A DNA stretch of 64,000 nt from an uncultured Collinsella sp. Its GTDB lineage: Bacteria; Actinomycetota; Coriobacteriia; Coriobacteriales; Coriobacteriaceae. Numbering within the stretch: position 1 is the stretch's first letter; each line of letters begins with the position of its first letter. Positions 40,900 through 49,296 of the stretch are shown piece after piece. The position numbers and the translations under genes were made by a program. The notes beneath the pieces were generated by a model, which saw only the letters and a program-made list of their open reading frames with translations, was not told the DNA's origin and did not search any database. The stretch lies in NCBI GenBank assembly GCA_900540895.1, contig UQHV01000002.1, positions 1 through 64,000 of the forward strand, read 5' to 3'.

Positions 40900-42237
40900 A
40901 TGCAGTTCGATCAGGTGACAGTTATCGGTGGCGGTCTGGCGGGTTCGGAGTGCGCGATCCAGCTGGCAGATCGCGGTTTTGCCGTAAAGCTGTGCGAGAT
41001 GCGCCCCCAGGTGAGCTCCCCGGCTCATCATACCGATCACCTGGCAGAGCTCGTCTGCTCGAATTCGTTTAAGTCGACCCGTCCGGATTCCGCGGCTGGT
41101 TTGCTGAAGGCCGAGCTTGAGCGCATGGGTTCAGTCCTGCTCGATTGCGCCCATCGCGCGGCTGTTCCCGCCGGTGGCGCCTTGGCGGTCGACCGCGTCA
41201 AGTTTTCCGAGCTTGTCGAGGCCGAGGTTGCCGCTCGTCCCAATATCGAGGTCGTGCACGGTGAGGTCACACAGATTCCCGAGGGTCACGTGGTCATTGC
41301 CGCGGGCCCGCTGTGTTCACCGGCGCTGAGCGAAGAGGTTATGAAGCTCGTCGGTGGCGATGCCCTGGCATTCTTTGATGCGGCGGCGCCGATCGTCGAT
41401 GCCTCCACGCTCGATATGGACGTGCTGTTCTCGCAGTCGCGCTACGAGGAGCAGGGGAGCGGCGACTATCTCAACGCTCCGCTCAACAAGGAGGAGTACG
41501 AGGCCTTTATCGAGGCGCTTACCACGGCCGACCGCGTGGTGCTCAAAGACTTTGAGGGCGGCGATCTGTTCCAAGCCTGCCAGCCTGCCGAGGAAGTTGC
41601 GCGCACCGGCAAGGACGCCATTCGCTTTGGCGCCATGAAGCCCGTCGGCCTCACCGACCCGCGTACCGGACGTCGCCCCTGGGCGGCGATTCAGCTGCGT
41701 GCCGAGAACAAGGAGAAGACCGCCTATAACCTGGTGGGCTTCCAGACCAACTTGACCTTTGGCGAGCAGAAGCGCGTCTTCCATATGGTGCCGGGCCTGG
41801 AGAACGCTGAGTTCTTCCGCTACGGTGTCATGCACCGCAATACCTTTGTCGACGCCCCTCACGTGCTCGATAGCACCTTTGCCGTGCCCGGTACCGGCGT
41901 GCGCCTGGCCGGTCAGATCACCGGCACCGAGGGGTACATGGAAGCCGTGGCGACAGGTCTGCTCGCGGCGCTCAACACCTATGCCGAGGCTATCGGTGCC
42001 GCGGGCGTCGAGTTGCCGCGTGTGGGCGCCCTGGGTGCGCTCGTGGGCTATGCGACCGATCCTGCCACCGTGGGCTATCAGCCTATGCATGTCAACTTTG
42101 GCCTGGTGCCGCCACTCGAGGATGGTAAGCGCCGCAGCAAACGCGACCGCTATCAGGCTTATGCGGATCGCGCCCTCGAGGCCCTTGATGCCTACTTGGC
42201 CACGCGCTCCGACTTGTTTGGAGGCGACCGGTCATAG
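40900..42237 (+). CDS. trmFO: Methylenetetrahydrofolate-tRNA uridine-54 methyltransferase TrmFO
   Basis: 445 residues. The FAD motif VTVIGGGLAGSECAIQLA is at the N-terminus; LVCSNSFKSTRPDSAAGLL and GQITGTEGYMEAVATGLL are conserved family blocks. It methylates U54 of tRNA using methylenetetrahydrofolate and FADH2. ATG 40900 follows AAAGG at 9 nt. The stop (TAG) overlaps the proposed start of xerC. Confidence 0.95.
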   Translation: MQFDQVTVIGGGLAGSECAIQLADRGFAVKLCEMRPQVSSPAHHTDHLAELVCSNSFKSTRPDSAAGLLKAELERMGSVLLDCAHRAAVPAGGALAVDRVKFSELVEAEVAARPNIEVVHGEVTQIPEGHVVIAAGPLCSPALSEEVMKLVGGDALAFFDAAAPIVDASTLDMDVLFSQSRYEEQGSGDYLNAPLNKEEYEAFIEALTTADRVVLKDFEGGDLFQACQPAEEVARTGKDAIRFGAMKPVGLTDPRTGRRPWAAIQLRAENKEKTAYNLVGFQTNLTFGEQKRVFHMVPGLENAEFFRYGVMHRNTFVDAPHVLDSTFAVPGTGVRLAGQITGTEGYMEAVATGLLAALNTYAEAIGAAGVELPRVGALGALVGYATDPATVGYQPMHVNFGLVPPLEDGKRRSKRDRYQAYADRALEALDAYLATRSDLFGGDRS

Positions 42238-43154
42238 CCTTTGACCTGTACGACACCGTCGACTCGTTTATCGCCTATATCGCACGTGTTGAGGGACTTT
42301 CTCCCAACACGGTGACGGCCTATGGCTCGAGGCTAGAGCGCTTTGCTGTCTGGTGCGAGCGCGAGAATATTGATGCTTTCGCTGCCGACGTGCGCACCAT
42401 TCGTCGCTATCTTGCCGAGCTTTCGCGTGAGCAGGTGGCTCCCCGAACGCTTGCGGCGCACCTGTCGGCTATTCGATCTCTCTATCGCTGGATGGCTGCC
42501 GAGGGGATTGTCGAGGGCGATGCGGTCTCGGCGATCGCATCGCCCAAGCTGCCACGTGACCTGCCGGGCGTCCTTACGACCCAGCAGGTTGAGGCGCTGC
42601 TCAAGACGCCTGATACCTCGACGCCCGCGGGACTGCGCGATGCGGCGATGCTTGAGTTGCTCTATGCCTCCGGCGCGCGAATCTCGGAGCTCGCGGCGCT
42701 CAACGTGGAGTCTATTGGTTGGTCCGAGCGAACGCTGCGACTTTGGGGCAAGGGGAGCAAGGAGCGTATCGTCCCTCTGTATCGTCGCGCACTCGAGGCG
42801 ACGCGTCTCTATATTGAGGAGGGGAGGCCGGAGTTGCTCGCTCAGGCAAAGCGCCGTGACCCCGCTACCGGGCCGCATCCGCTGCTTATATCGGCGCGCG
42901 GCAATCGCATGAGTGCCGCCATGCTCAGGCGGCGGTTCCATACGCTGGCGACGCTCGCCGGCATTCCGGCCGACATTGCCCCGCATGCGATGCGCCATAC
43001 CTTTGCGACCGATTTGCTCGAGGGCGGTGCGGACCTGCGCTCGGTTCAAGAGCTGCTAGGTCATGCGAGCCTGTCCACGACGCAGATCTACACGCATCTC
43101 ACACCCGATCGGCTTAAGCGGGCTGTGGCTCAAGCCCATCCCCGCGGCGAATAG
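42234..43154 (+). CDS. xerC: Tyrosine recombinase XerC/XerD (ATA start inferred)
   Basis: 306 residues if started at ATA 42234. Catalytic residues are visible: Arg in GARISELAALNVESI, Lys in GKGSKERIVPLY, HAMRHTFATDLLEGG (HxxR), LGHASLSTTQIYTHL (His and Tyr). It resolves chromosome dimers. The N-terminal SAM-like domain begins FDLYDTVDSFIAYIARVEGL; no ATG, GTG or TTG lies before it, as a stop is at 42186-42188. The first conventional codon, GTG 42312, would delete helix 1. GGAGG at 42220-42224 is 9 nt from ATA 42234, which overlaps the trmFO stop (ATAG). Confidence 0.9.
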   Translation: MAFDLYDTVDSFIAYIARVEGLSPNTVTAYGSRLERFAVWCERENIDAFAADVRTIRRYLAELSREQVAPRTLAAHLSAIRSLYRWMAAEGIVEGDAVSAIASPKLPRDLPGVLTTQQVEALLKTPDTSTPAGLRDAAMLELLYASGARISELAALNVESIGWSERTLRLWGKGSKERIVPLYRRALEATRLYIEEGRPELLAQAKRRDPATGPHPLLISARGNRMSAAMLRRRFHTLATLAGIPADIAPHAMRHTFATDLLEGGADLRSVQELLGHASLSTTQIYTHLTPDRLKRAVAQAHPRGE

Positions 43155-43203
43155 TGGCTGGGACGTCCCGTGCCGCACTCAGGTGTGTGGTTTTGATTGC
43201 GGG

Positions 43204-43232
43204 TTGGCAGGAAGAGGCATTCCTGCTATCAT
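43204..43232 (+). promoter_or_regulatory. Promoter of rpsB-tsf
   Basis: TTGGCA (43204-43209) and TATCAT (43227-43232) with a 17-bp spacer. It leaves a ~135-nt leader before rpsB, long enough to hold an autoregulatory structure; no specific motif was recognised. Confidence 0.7.
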
Positions 43233-43373
43233 TCATCGGGTTGCTTCACGGCAACATGTTTTTATCACGCACGCGCGGCTACTTCATACCGTGGTGCCCG
43301 GGCTTTGGTAGCACATGTCCGGGTTGGTTTTGGAGGATGACCCCGCGCGGAGGCAAACCACAGGAGGTTTAAC

Positions 43374-44102
43374 ATGGCTACCAAGATTAATATCCGCACC
43401 CTGCTCGAGGCCGGCTGCCACTTCGGTCACCAGACCCGTCGCTGGAACCCCAAGATGAAGCCGTTCATCTTCGGTGAGCGCAACGGCATCTACATCCTCG
43501 ACCTCAAGCAGACCATCCTCGACGCCGACCAGGCCTACACTTTCGTCAAGAACGTCGCCAAGGGTGGCAACGTGCTGTTCGTCGGTACTAAGAAGCAGGC
43601 TCAGGAGGCCGTCAAGAACGCCGCTGAGCGCGCCAACATGCCTTACATCAACCAGCGTTGGCTCGGCGGTATGCTGACCAACTTCGTCACCATCCGCTCC
43701 CGCATCAACCGCATGGAGGAGCTCGAGGCCATGGTCGAGGACGGCCGCATGGCAGTGCTCCCCAAGAAGGAGCAGGCTGTGCTCGGCAAGGAGCTCACCA
43801 AGCTCCAGACCAACCTCGGTGGCGCCCGCGACATGAAGGGTCTGCCCCAGGCTCTCTTCGTCATCGACACCAAGCGCGAGGAGAACGCCATTAAGGAGGC
43901 CCAGCGCCTGAACATCCCCGTCGTCGCCCTGATCGACACCAACTCCGATCCCGACGAGGTCGAGTACGGCATCCCCTGCAACGATGACGCTATCTCCGCT
44001 GTCACCCTTATGTGCGAGCTCATGGCTGACGCCTGCCTCGCTGGCTCCGGCAAGGAGCAGGTCTCCGAGGCCGAGATGGCCGCTGAGCCCAAGGCCGAGT
44101 AA
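43374..44102 (+). CDS. rpsB: 30S ribosomal protein S2
   Basis: 242 residues: LLEAGCHFGHQTRRWNPKM is the S2 signature, and LPQALFVIDTKREENAI and VVALIDTNSDPD are conserved. GGAGG lies upstream of ATG 43374. An acidic Glu/Ala-rich tail follows the core. tsf follows 45 nt downstream, as nearly everywhere. Confidence 0.98.
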   Translation: MATKINIRTLLEAGCHFGHQTRRWNPKMKPFIFGERNGIYILDLKQTILDADQAYTFVKNVAKGGNVLFVGTKKQAQEAVKNAAERANMPYINQRWLGGMLTNFVTIRSRINRMEELEAMVEDGRMAVLPKKEQAVLGKELTKLQTNLGGARDMKGLPQALFVIDTKREENAIKEAQRLNIPVVALIDTNSDPDEVEYGIPCNDDAISAVTLMCELMADACLAGSGKEQVSEAEMAAEPKAE

Positions 44103-44147
44103 ATCAGTCTTAGTTAATTCTTTTTCATCTCTTTGAAAGGAACCACA

Positions 44148-45017
44148 ATGGCCCAGATTACCGCCGCTATGGTCAAGCAGCTCCGCGAGATGACCGACTC
44201 CCCGATGATGGAGTGCAAGAAGGCTCTCGTCGAGGCTGACGGCGACATGGACGCCGCTGTCGACGTCCTGCGTAAGAACGGCCTTGCCAAGGCTGCCAAG
44301 AAGGCTGGCCGTGAGACCAACGAGGGCGCTGTCGCCGCGTTCGTCTCTGAGGATGGCAAGACCGGCGCTCTGCTCGAGCTCTCCTGCGAGACCGACTTCG
44401 TTGGCTCTAACGCCAAGTTCACCGGCTTTGCTTCCAAGGTCGCTGAGGTTGTCGCTACCACCGAGCCTGCTGACGTCGACGCTCTGCTCGAGAAGCCGAT
44501 GGGCGAGGAGACCGTTTCCTCCGAGCTCACCGAGATGATTCACATCATGGGCGAGAACATGAAGATCTCCCGCTTCGCTGCCCGCAAGGCTGAGAACGGC
44601 GCGCTCGCTTCTTACATCCACATGGGTGGTAAGATCGGCGTCCTCGTCGAGTTCGCCTTCGAGAAGGCTGAGACCGCTCAGGCTGAATCCTTCAAGACCT
44701 TCGCTCACGACGTTGCCCTTCAGGTTGCCGCCGTCGCTCCGATCTGCGCTACCCGCGATCAGGTTCCGGCCGAGACCGTCGAGCACGAGAAGCAGATCTA
44801 CATGGCTCAGGCTGCCGAGTCCGGTAAGCCCGAGGCTATCCAGGAGAAGATGGCTGTCGGCCGTCTGGAGAAGTTCTACAAGCAGTCCGTGCTCACCGAG
44901 CAGGAGTTCATCAAGGACAGCTCCCTCACCATCAAGAAGTACGCTGAGCAGGTCTCCAAGGAGCTCGGCGACACCATTACCGTCGTTGCCTTTGACCGTC
45001 TGGTCCGTGGCGAGTAA
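44148..45017 (+). CDS. tsf: Elongation factor Ts
   Basis: 289 residues. The UBA-like N-terminus VKQLREMTDSPMMECKKAL with the TDSPMM signature, the core LLELSCETDFVGSNAKF and dimer region DVALQVAAVAP are all present. It is the nucleotide-exchange factor for EF-Tu. ATG 44148 with AAAGGA 5 nt upstream is preferred over TTG 44133. A strong terminator follows. Confidence 0.97.
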   Translation: MAQITAAMVKQLREMTDSPMMECKKALVEADGDMDAAVDVLRKNGLAKAAKKAGRETNEGAVAAFVSEDGKTGALLELSCETDFVGSNAKFTGFASKVAEVVATTEPADVDALLEKPMGEETVSSELTEMIHIMGENMKISRFAARKAENGALASYIHMGGKIGVLVEFAFEKAETAQAESFKTFAHDVALQVAAVAPICATRDQVPAETVEHEKQIYMAQAAESGKPEAIQEKMAVGRLEKFYKQSVLTEQEFIKDSSLTIKKYAEQVSKELGDTITVVAFDRLVRGE

Positions 45018-45040
45018 ATAAGCTCTTGTAGCTGGTAATG

Positions 45041-45075
45041 AGCAGGCTGTGGGTTTTACTCACAGCCTGCTTTTT
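45041..45075 (+). terminator. Terminator after tsf
   Basis: A perfect 11-bp stem (45041-45051 with 45061-45071), plus one G-U pair inside, followed by TTTTT to 45075. It separates tsf from pyrH. Confidence 0.93.
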
Positions 45076-45135
45076 CATGGCTCTTCTTAGAGCCTTTGAT
45101 AGAATGTTGAGAGTTCAATCTAAAGGAGGATCGCT

Positions 45136-45858
45136 TTGTCCGACATCCGATATAAACGCGTGCTTCTTAAGCTTTCCGGCGAAGCACTGATGGGCGACGG
45201 CCAATATGGCATCGACCCCAAGGTTACCGACCATCTTGCCAAGCAGGTCAAGGAGCTACTCGCCGTTGGCCATGAGGTCGGCGTCGTTGTCGGCGGCGGC
45301 AATATTTTCCGCGGCATGGCCGGCGCTGCCGGTGGCATGGAGCGTGCTCAGGCCGACTACATGGGCATGCTGGCAACCGTTATGAACGCGCTCGCCCTGC
45401 AGGATGCCTTCGAACATAACGATGTTCCCTGCCGCGTGATGAGCGCTATCCAGATGAACGAGATCTGCGAGCCCTATATTCGCCGTCGCGCCATCAACCA
45501 CCTTTCCAAGGGCAACGTCGTTATTTTTGCCGCCGGTTCGGGCAATCCGTACTTTACGACCGACACCGCCGCGGCTCTTCGTGCGTGCGAGATCGGCGCC
45601 GAGATTCTGATCAAGGCCACCAAGGTCGACGGCATCTATGACAAGGATCCCGTCAAGTGCGCCGATGCCGTCCGCTTTGACAAGATCACCTACCATGAGG
45701 TGCTCGTCCGCGGTCTGCAGGTTATGGATTCCACGGCTACGGCACTGTGCCAGGACAACCGTATGCCGATTTTGGTCCTCAACATCGATGGCGAGGACAC
45801 CGTCAAGCGCGCGCTCGCGGGTGAGCCCGTCGGCACGCTCGTCTATCAGGAGGATTAA
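45136..45858 (+). CDS. pyrH: UMP kinase
   Basis: 240 residues. VLLKLSGEALMGD is the N-terminal motif; GVVVGGGNIFRG, and later TDTAAALRACEIGAEILIKA, are conserved. It makes UDP from UMP and is feedback-controlled by UTP in other bacteria. TTG 45136 after AAAGGAGGA. frr is 2 nt downstream. TAGAAT at 45100-45105 may be its -10 element. The pyr operon is elsewhere in the window. Confidence 0.96.
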   Translation: MSDIRYKRVLLKLSGEALMGDGQYGIDPKVTDHLAKQVKELLAVGHEVGVVVGGGNIFRGMAGAAGGMERAQADYMGMLATVMNALALQDAFEHNDVPCRVMSAIQMNEICEPYIRRRAINHLSKGNVVIFAAGSGNPYFTTDTAAALRACEIGAEILIKATKVDGIYDKDPVKCADAVRFDKITYHEVLVRGLQVMDSTATALCQDNRMPILVLNIDGEDTVKRALAGEPVGTLVYQED

Positions 45859-45860
45859 GC

Positions 45861-46397
45861 ATGGCAGAGAACATCACCGCCCACATGGACAAGTCGCTCG
45901 AGTCCCTCAAGCATAACTTCTCCAAGGTCCGTACCGGCCGCGCCAATGCCAACATTCTGTCCGACATCACCGTCGATTATTACGGTGTTCCCACGCCGGT
46001 CACGCAGGTTGCCGCCGTCAAGACCCCGGAGGCCCACATGCTGCTCATCGAGCCGTGGGACAAGGCGCTTATCAACGCCATCGTCAAGGCCATCGGCGCT
46101 TCCGATTTGGGTATTACCCCCAACTCCGATGGCACCGTCGTTCGTCTGCCGTTCCCGGCTCCCACCGAGGAGCGCCGTCGCGAGCTCGTCAAGGAGTGCC
46201 GCGAGTACGCCGAGCAGGCCAAGGTGTCTATCCGTAACATCCGTCGCGACTTCAACAACAAGCTCGAGCGCGATGAGGAGCTCACCGAGGACGATGTCCG
46301 TCGCGAGCAGGCTAAGGTCCAGAAGCACACTGATGAGTATGTCGCCAAGGTCGAGGAGCTTCTGAAGGAAAAAGAAGCCGAGGTCATGGAGATCTAA
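45861..46397 (+). CDS. frr: Ribosome recycling factor
   Basis: 178 residues, normal size, with SLKHNFSKVRTGRANANIL at the start and FPAPTEERRRELVKECREY in the second half. It splits post-termination ribosomes with EF-G. ATG 45861 2 nt after pyrH, in the pyrH-frr-uppS-cdsA cluster. Confidence 0.97.
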   Translation: MAENITAHMDKSLESLKHNFSKVRTGRANANILSDITVDYYGVPTPVTQVAAVKTPEAHMLLIEPWDKALINAIVKAIGASDLGITPNSDGTVVRLPFPAPTEERRRELVKECREYAEQAKVSIRNIRRDFNNKLERDEELTEDDVRREQAKVQKHTDEYVAKVEELLKEKEAEVMEI

Positions 46398-46398
46398 G

Positions 46399-47193
46399 GT
46401 GCAATACGACGAGAACAAACTGGTCGAGTACTTTGCCGACGCCCCTGCGGGCGTCGGTTTTTCCGACCTTGACCTCAATAAGATTCCGCATCATATTTCG
46501 TGCATCATGGACGGTAACGGTCGCTGGGCCACGGCGCGCGGTCTTGCCCGCACCGAGGGCCACAAGGCCGGTATCGTCTCCCTGCGCGAGATCATTACCG
46601 CATGCGTGCGTTTGGGCGTCGACGTCCTTTCGGCCTATGCGTTTTCCACCGAAAACTGGAATCGTCCGCAGCATGAGGTCAACGTTTTAATGCATCTGTT
46701 TGCTAAGACGTTTATCGATGAGCTGCCGCTGCTTAAGCGCGAAAACGTGCGCGTTGTCTTTTTGGGCGATATTTCCGCACTGCCCAAGAAGACCCGCGAT
46801 GTCTTTGAGCGAGGTCTTGCCGAGTGTGCCGATCATACCGGCATGACGCTGGCACTTGCCGTCAACTATGGAGCCCGTGCCGAGATCACCCGTGCTGTCC
46901 GTCAGATCGCGCTCGATGCCGCTGCCGGAAAGATCGATCCGGCCGCTATCGACGATGATATGGTTGCTTCGCACCTGTACACCGCCGGGCTACCCGATCC
47001 GGAGCTTGTGATTCGAACCTCCGGCGAGCTTCGCCTTTCGAACTATCTGCTGTGGCAGGTTGCCTATTCCGAGTTTTATGTCACCGATACCTATTGGCCC
47101 GACTTTGATCGTTGGGGTCTTGTCGACGCCATTTTGGCCTACCAGGGCCGCGACCGTAGGTTTGGTGGACTGAGCAAGACCGAGGAGGCTTAA
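46399..47193 (+). CDS. uppS: Undecaprenyl diphosphate synthase
   Basis: 264 residues. HISCIMDGNGRWATARG carries the catalytic Asp, STENWNRPQHEVN and IRTSGELRLSNYLLWQ are signature blocks. It builds the C55 lipid carrier of wall synthesis. The GTG 46399 start is 1 nt after frr. The N-terminus has about 25 extra residues before the core. Confidence 0.96.
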   Translation: MQYDENKLVEYFADAPAGVGFSDLDLNKIPHHISCIMDGNGRWATARGLARTEGHKAGIVSLREIITACVRLGVDVLSAYAFSTENWNRPQHEVNVLMHLFAKTFIDELPLLKRENVRVVFLGDISALPKKTRDVFERGLAECADHTGMTLALAVNYGARAEITRAVRQIALDAAAGKIDPAAIDDDMVASHLYTAGLPDPELVIRTSGELRLSNYLLWQVAYSEFYVTDTYWPDFDRWGLVDAILAYQGRDRRFGGLSKTEEA

Positions 47194-47195
47194 TC

Positions 47196-48086
47196 GTGTC
47201 CGATCGTCCCAAGGCATCTGCTCCCAAGGCGTCAACCCCCAAGGCGCCTTCCGCCAAGAGCGGCGCGGCTGCGACTTCGTGGTTGGCCGGCTTTATTACC
47301 CGCGCCGCCGCAGGTATCGTCTACGCCGTCGTATTTATTCTCTGCTTGGTTTTGGGTATCGTTCCCACTGCCATTTTTGTCTCCGTCATGAGCGGCCTGT
47401 GCTGCTATGAGTTTTTCCGCATGACGAAGCTCGATGGCAAGGTGGCCAACGAGCGCCTGGGTATCGCTGCCGCCGTGCTCTTTCCGCTCTCGGCGCTGGG
47501 CGACTCGCTGCTGTTGAATGCCCTGCTTTTTGCACTGATGCTTGCGGTGGGTATTTGGTACGTCTGGTCGTCGCGTACCCGTATATCCGATGTAGCCGTG
47601 ACGCTCATGGGCCCCATCTACACCGGTTTTATGCTGTCGGCCATCGTTCTGCTGCGCGATGCCGTGCCCGGTTTTGCCGGCGCCCTGCTTTCGGTGGGTG
47701 TTTGCGCGTCTCTCTGGGTCTCCGATTCGTTCGCCTATATCGTGGGTAGCCGTATCGGCAAGCACAAGATGGTCCCCAAGATTTCTCCCAAAAAGAGCTG
47801 GGAGGGCTTTGTCGGCGGCATCTTGGGTTCGGTTCTCATCTGGCTCATTTTGTGGGCGACGCATTTCTATAAGCTGAGCTTGCCCTATGCGCTGCTGTGC
47901 GGCGTGGTCGTGTCCATCTTGGGCGTTATCGGCGACCTCATCGAGTCGCGCATCAAGCGTGGCGTGGGCGTCAAGGATTCCGGCAACCTTATTCCGGGTC
48001 ATGGCGGCATGCTCGACCGTAGCGACTCGCTTATTTTTGGTTGCATTACCGCGCAGCTACTTTTGATGATTGGAGGCGTACTGTAA
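47196..48086 (+). CDS. cdsA: Phosphatidate cytidylyltransferase
   Basis: 296 residues with about eight membrane helices and the signature KDSGNLIPGHGGMLDRSDSL near the C-terminus. It makes CDP-diacylglycerol. The N-terminus has a Lys/Ala/Pro-rich cytoplasmic lead (KASAPKASTPKAPSAK). GTG 47196 is 2 nt after uppS. Its stop overlaps the dxr start (TAATG). Confidence 0.95.
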   Translation: MSDRPKASAPKASTPKAPSAKSGAAATSWLAGFITRAAAGIVYAVVFILCLVLGIVPTAIFVSVMSGLCCYEFFRMTKLDGKVANERLGIAAAVLFPLSALGDSLLLNALLFALMLAVGIWYVWSSRTRISDVAVTLMGPIYTGFMLSAIVLLRDAVPGFAGALLSVGVCASLWVSDSFAYIVGSRIGKHKMVPKISPKKSWEGFVGGILGSVLIWLILWATHFYKLSLPYALLCGVVVSILGVIGDLIESRIKRGVGVKDSGNLIPGHGGMLDRSDSLIFGCITAQLLLMIGGVL

Positions 48087-49273
48087 TGGCCTTTCAGACG
48101 ACGTATGGCCCCGATGGACGCCTTCGCGTTGCCATCCTGGGCTGTACGGGCTCTATTGGAACGCAGGCACTCGATGTATGCCGTCAGCATGCCGATCGAT
48201 TGCAGGTTACGGCGCTGTCCGTTAACTCCAGCACTTCGGAGCTCGTTGCGTTTGCCCGCGAATTCTCGGTTCCGGCCGTTGCCGTGGCCGACACCACCCA
48301 CGGTGCGGACGCTGTACTGCAGGGGCTGCCCGAGGGCACCGAGCTCGGTGTTGGTGCGCAGGCGGTTTGTGAGCTCGCGCGTCGCGATGACGTCGACTGT
48401 GTGCTTGTTGCCATTGTGGGCGCTGCCGGGCTTGAAGCGAGCCACGCGGCGCTGACCTCGAACAAGCGCCTTGCCCTCGCCAATAAGGAGTCGCTCGTCG
48501 TTGGCGGTGACTTGCTGATGCCGTTGGCGCAGCCGGGCCAGCTTATCCCGGTCGACTCCGAGCACTCCGCCATCTACCAGTGCTATCTGGGGGAGAATCC
48601 GCGCGAGGCTCACTGTATTTGGCTCACTTGCTCGGGTGGTCCGTTCTTTGGTCGTACGCGCGACGAGCTCAATCGCGTGACACGCGCCGATGCGCTGGCA
48701 CATCCCACGTGGGCCATGGGCGCTAAGATCACCATCGACTCCGCGACTCTTATGAACAAGGGCCTGGAGCGTATCGAGGCGATGCATCTGTTCGGTTGCG
48801 ACCTCGACTTTATCAACGTGGTCGTTCAGCGTCAGTCAAAGATTCATTCGATGGTCGAGTTTGCCGACGGCTCCGTGATGGCGCATCTCGGTGCGTCCGA
48901 CATGCGCATTCCCATCCAGTTTGCCTTTTCGTATCCCGAGCGCTGGGATACTCCGGCGCCGCGAATCGATTTTCGTGTGTTGGGGCAGCTTACCTTCGAC
49001 GCGGCCGATATGGACACGTTCCGCTGCCTGGCGCTGGCCGAGCGTGCCGGCAAGACGGGTGGCACCATGCCGTGCGTGCTGAATGCCGCCAACGAAGTTG
49101 CCGTCGATGCCTTCCTGCACGATGCCTGTACCTTTACCGATATCGATCGCATCGTTGAGTCCTGCATGGATGCACACGATACGCAGGCGGTTGCATCGTT
49201 TGAGCAGCTTCGCGATATCGATACGTGGGCTCGCGCCAAGGCCGCCGAGGTGCTCGCTGCAACCCGCTCTTAA
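48086..49273 (+). CDS. dxr: 1-deoxy-D-xylulose 5-phosphate reductoisomerase
   Basis: 395 residues. NADPH motif VAILGCTGSIGTQALDV, LANKESLVVGG, and PVDSEHSAIYQCYLGE (metal-binding Asp/Glu), with the flexible-loop block ATLMNKGLERIEAMHLFG. First committed step of the MEP isoprenoid pathway. ispG, another MEP enzyme, is two genes downstream. ATG 48086 overlaps the cdsA stop. Confidence 0.96.
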   Translation: MAFQTTYGPDGRLRVAILGCTGSIGTQALDVCRQHADRLQVTALSVNSSTSELVAFAREFSVPAVAVADTTHGADAVLQGLPEGTELGVGAQAVCELARRDDVDCVLVAIVGAAGLEASHAALTSNKRLALANKESLVVGGDLLMPLAQPGQLIPVDSEHSAIYQCYLGENPREAHCIWLTCSGGPFFGRTRDELNRVTRADALAHPTWAMGAKITIDSATLMNKGLERIEAMHLFGCDLDFINVVVQRQSKIHSMVEFADGSVMAHLGASDMRIPIQFAFSYPERWDTPAPRIDFRVLGQLTFDAADMDTFRCLALAERAGKTGGTMPCVLNAANEVAVDAFLHDACTFTDIDRIVESCMDAHDTQAVASFEQLRDIDTWARAKAAEVLAATRS

Positions 49274-49296
49274 TCGTAAGGATTGCTTTTCGTTTT

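Noticed and set aside
43154..43372. 72-residue frame between xerC and rpsB
   Set aside because: It covers the rpsB promoter and leader and has no match to any family.
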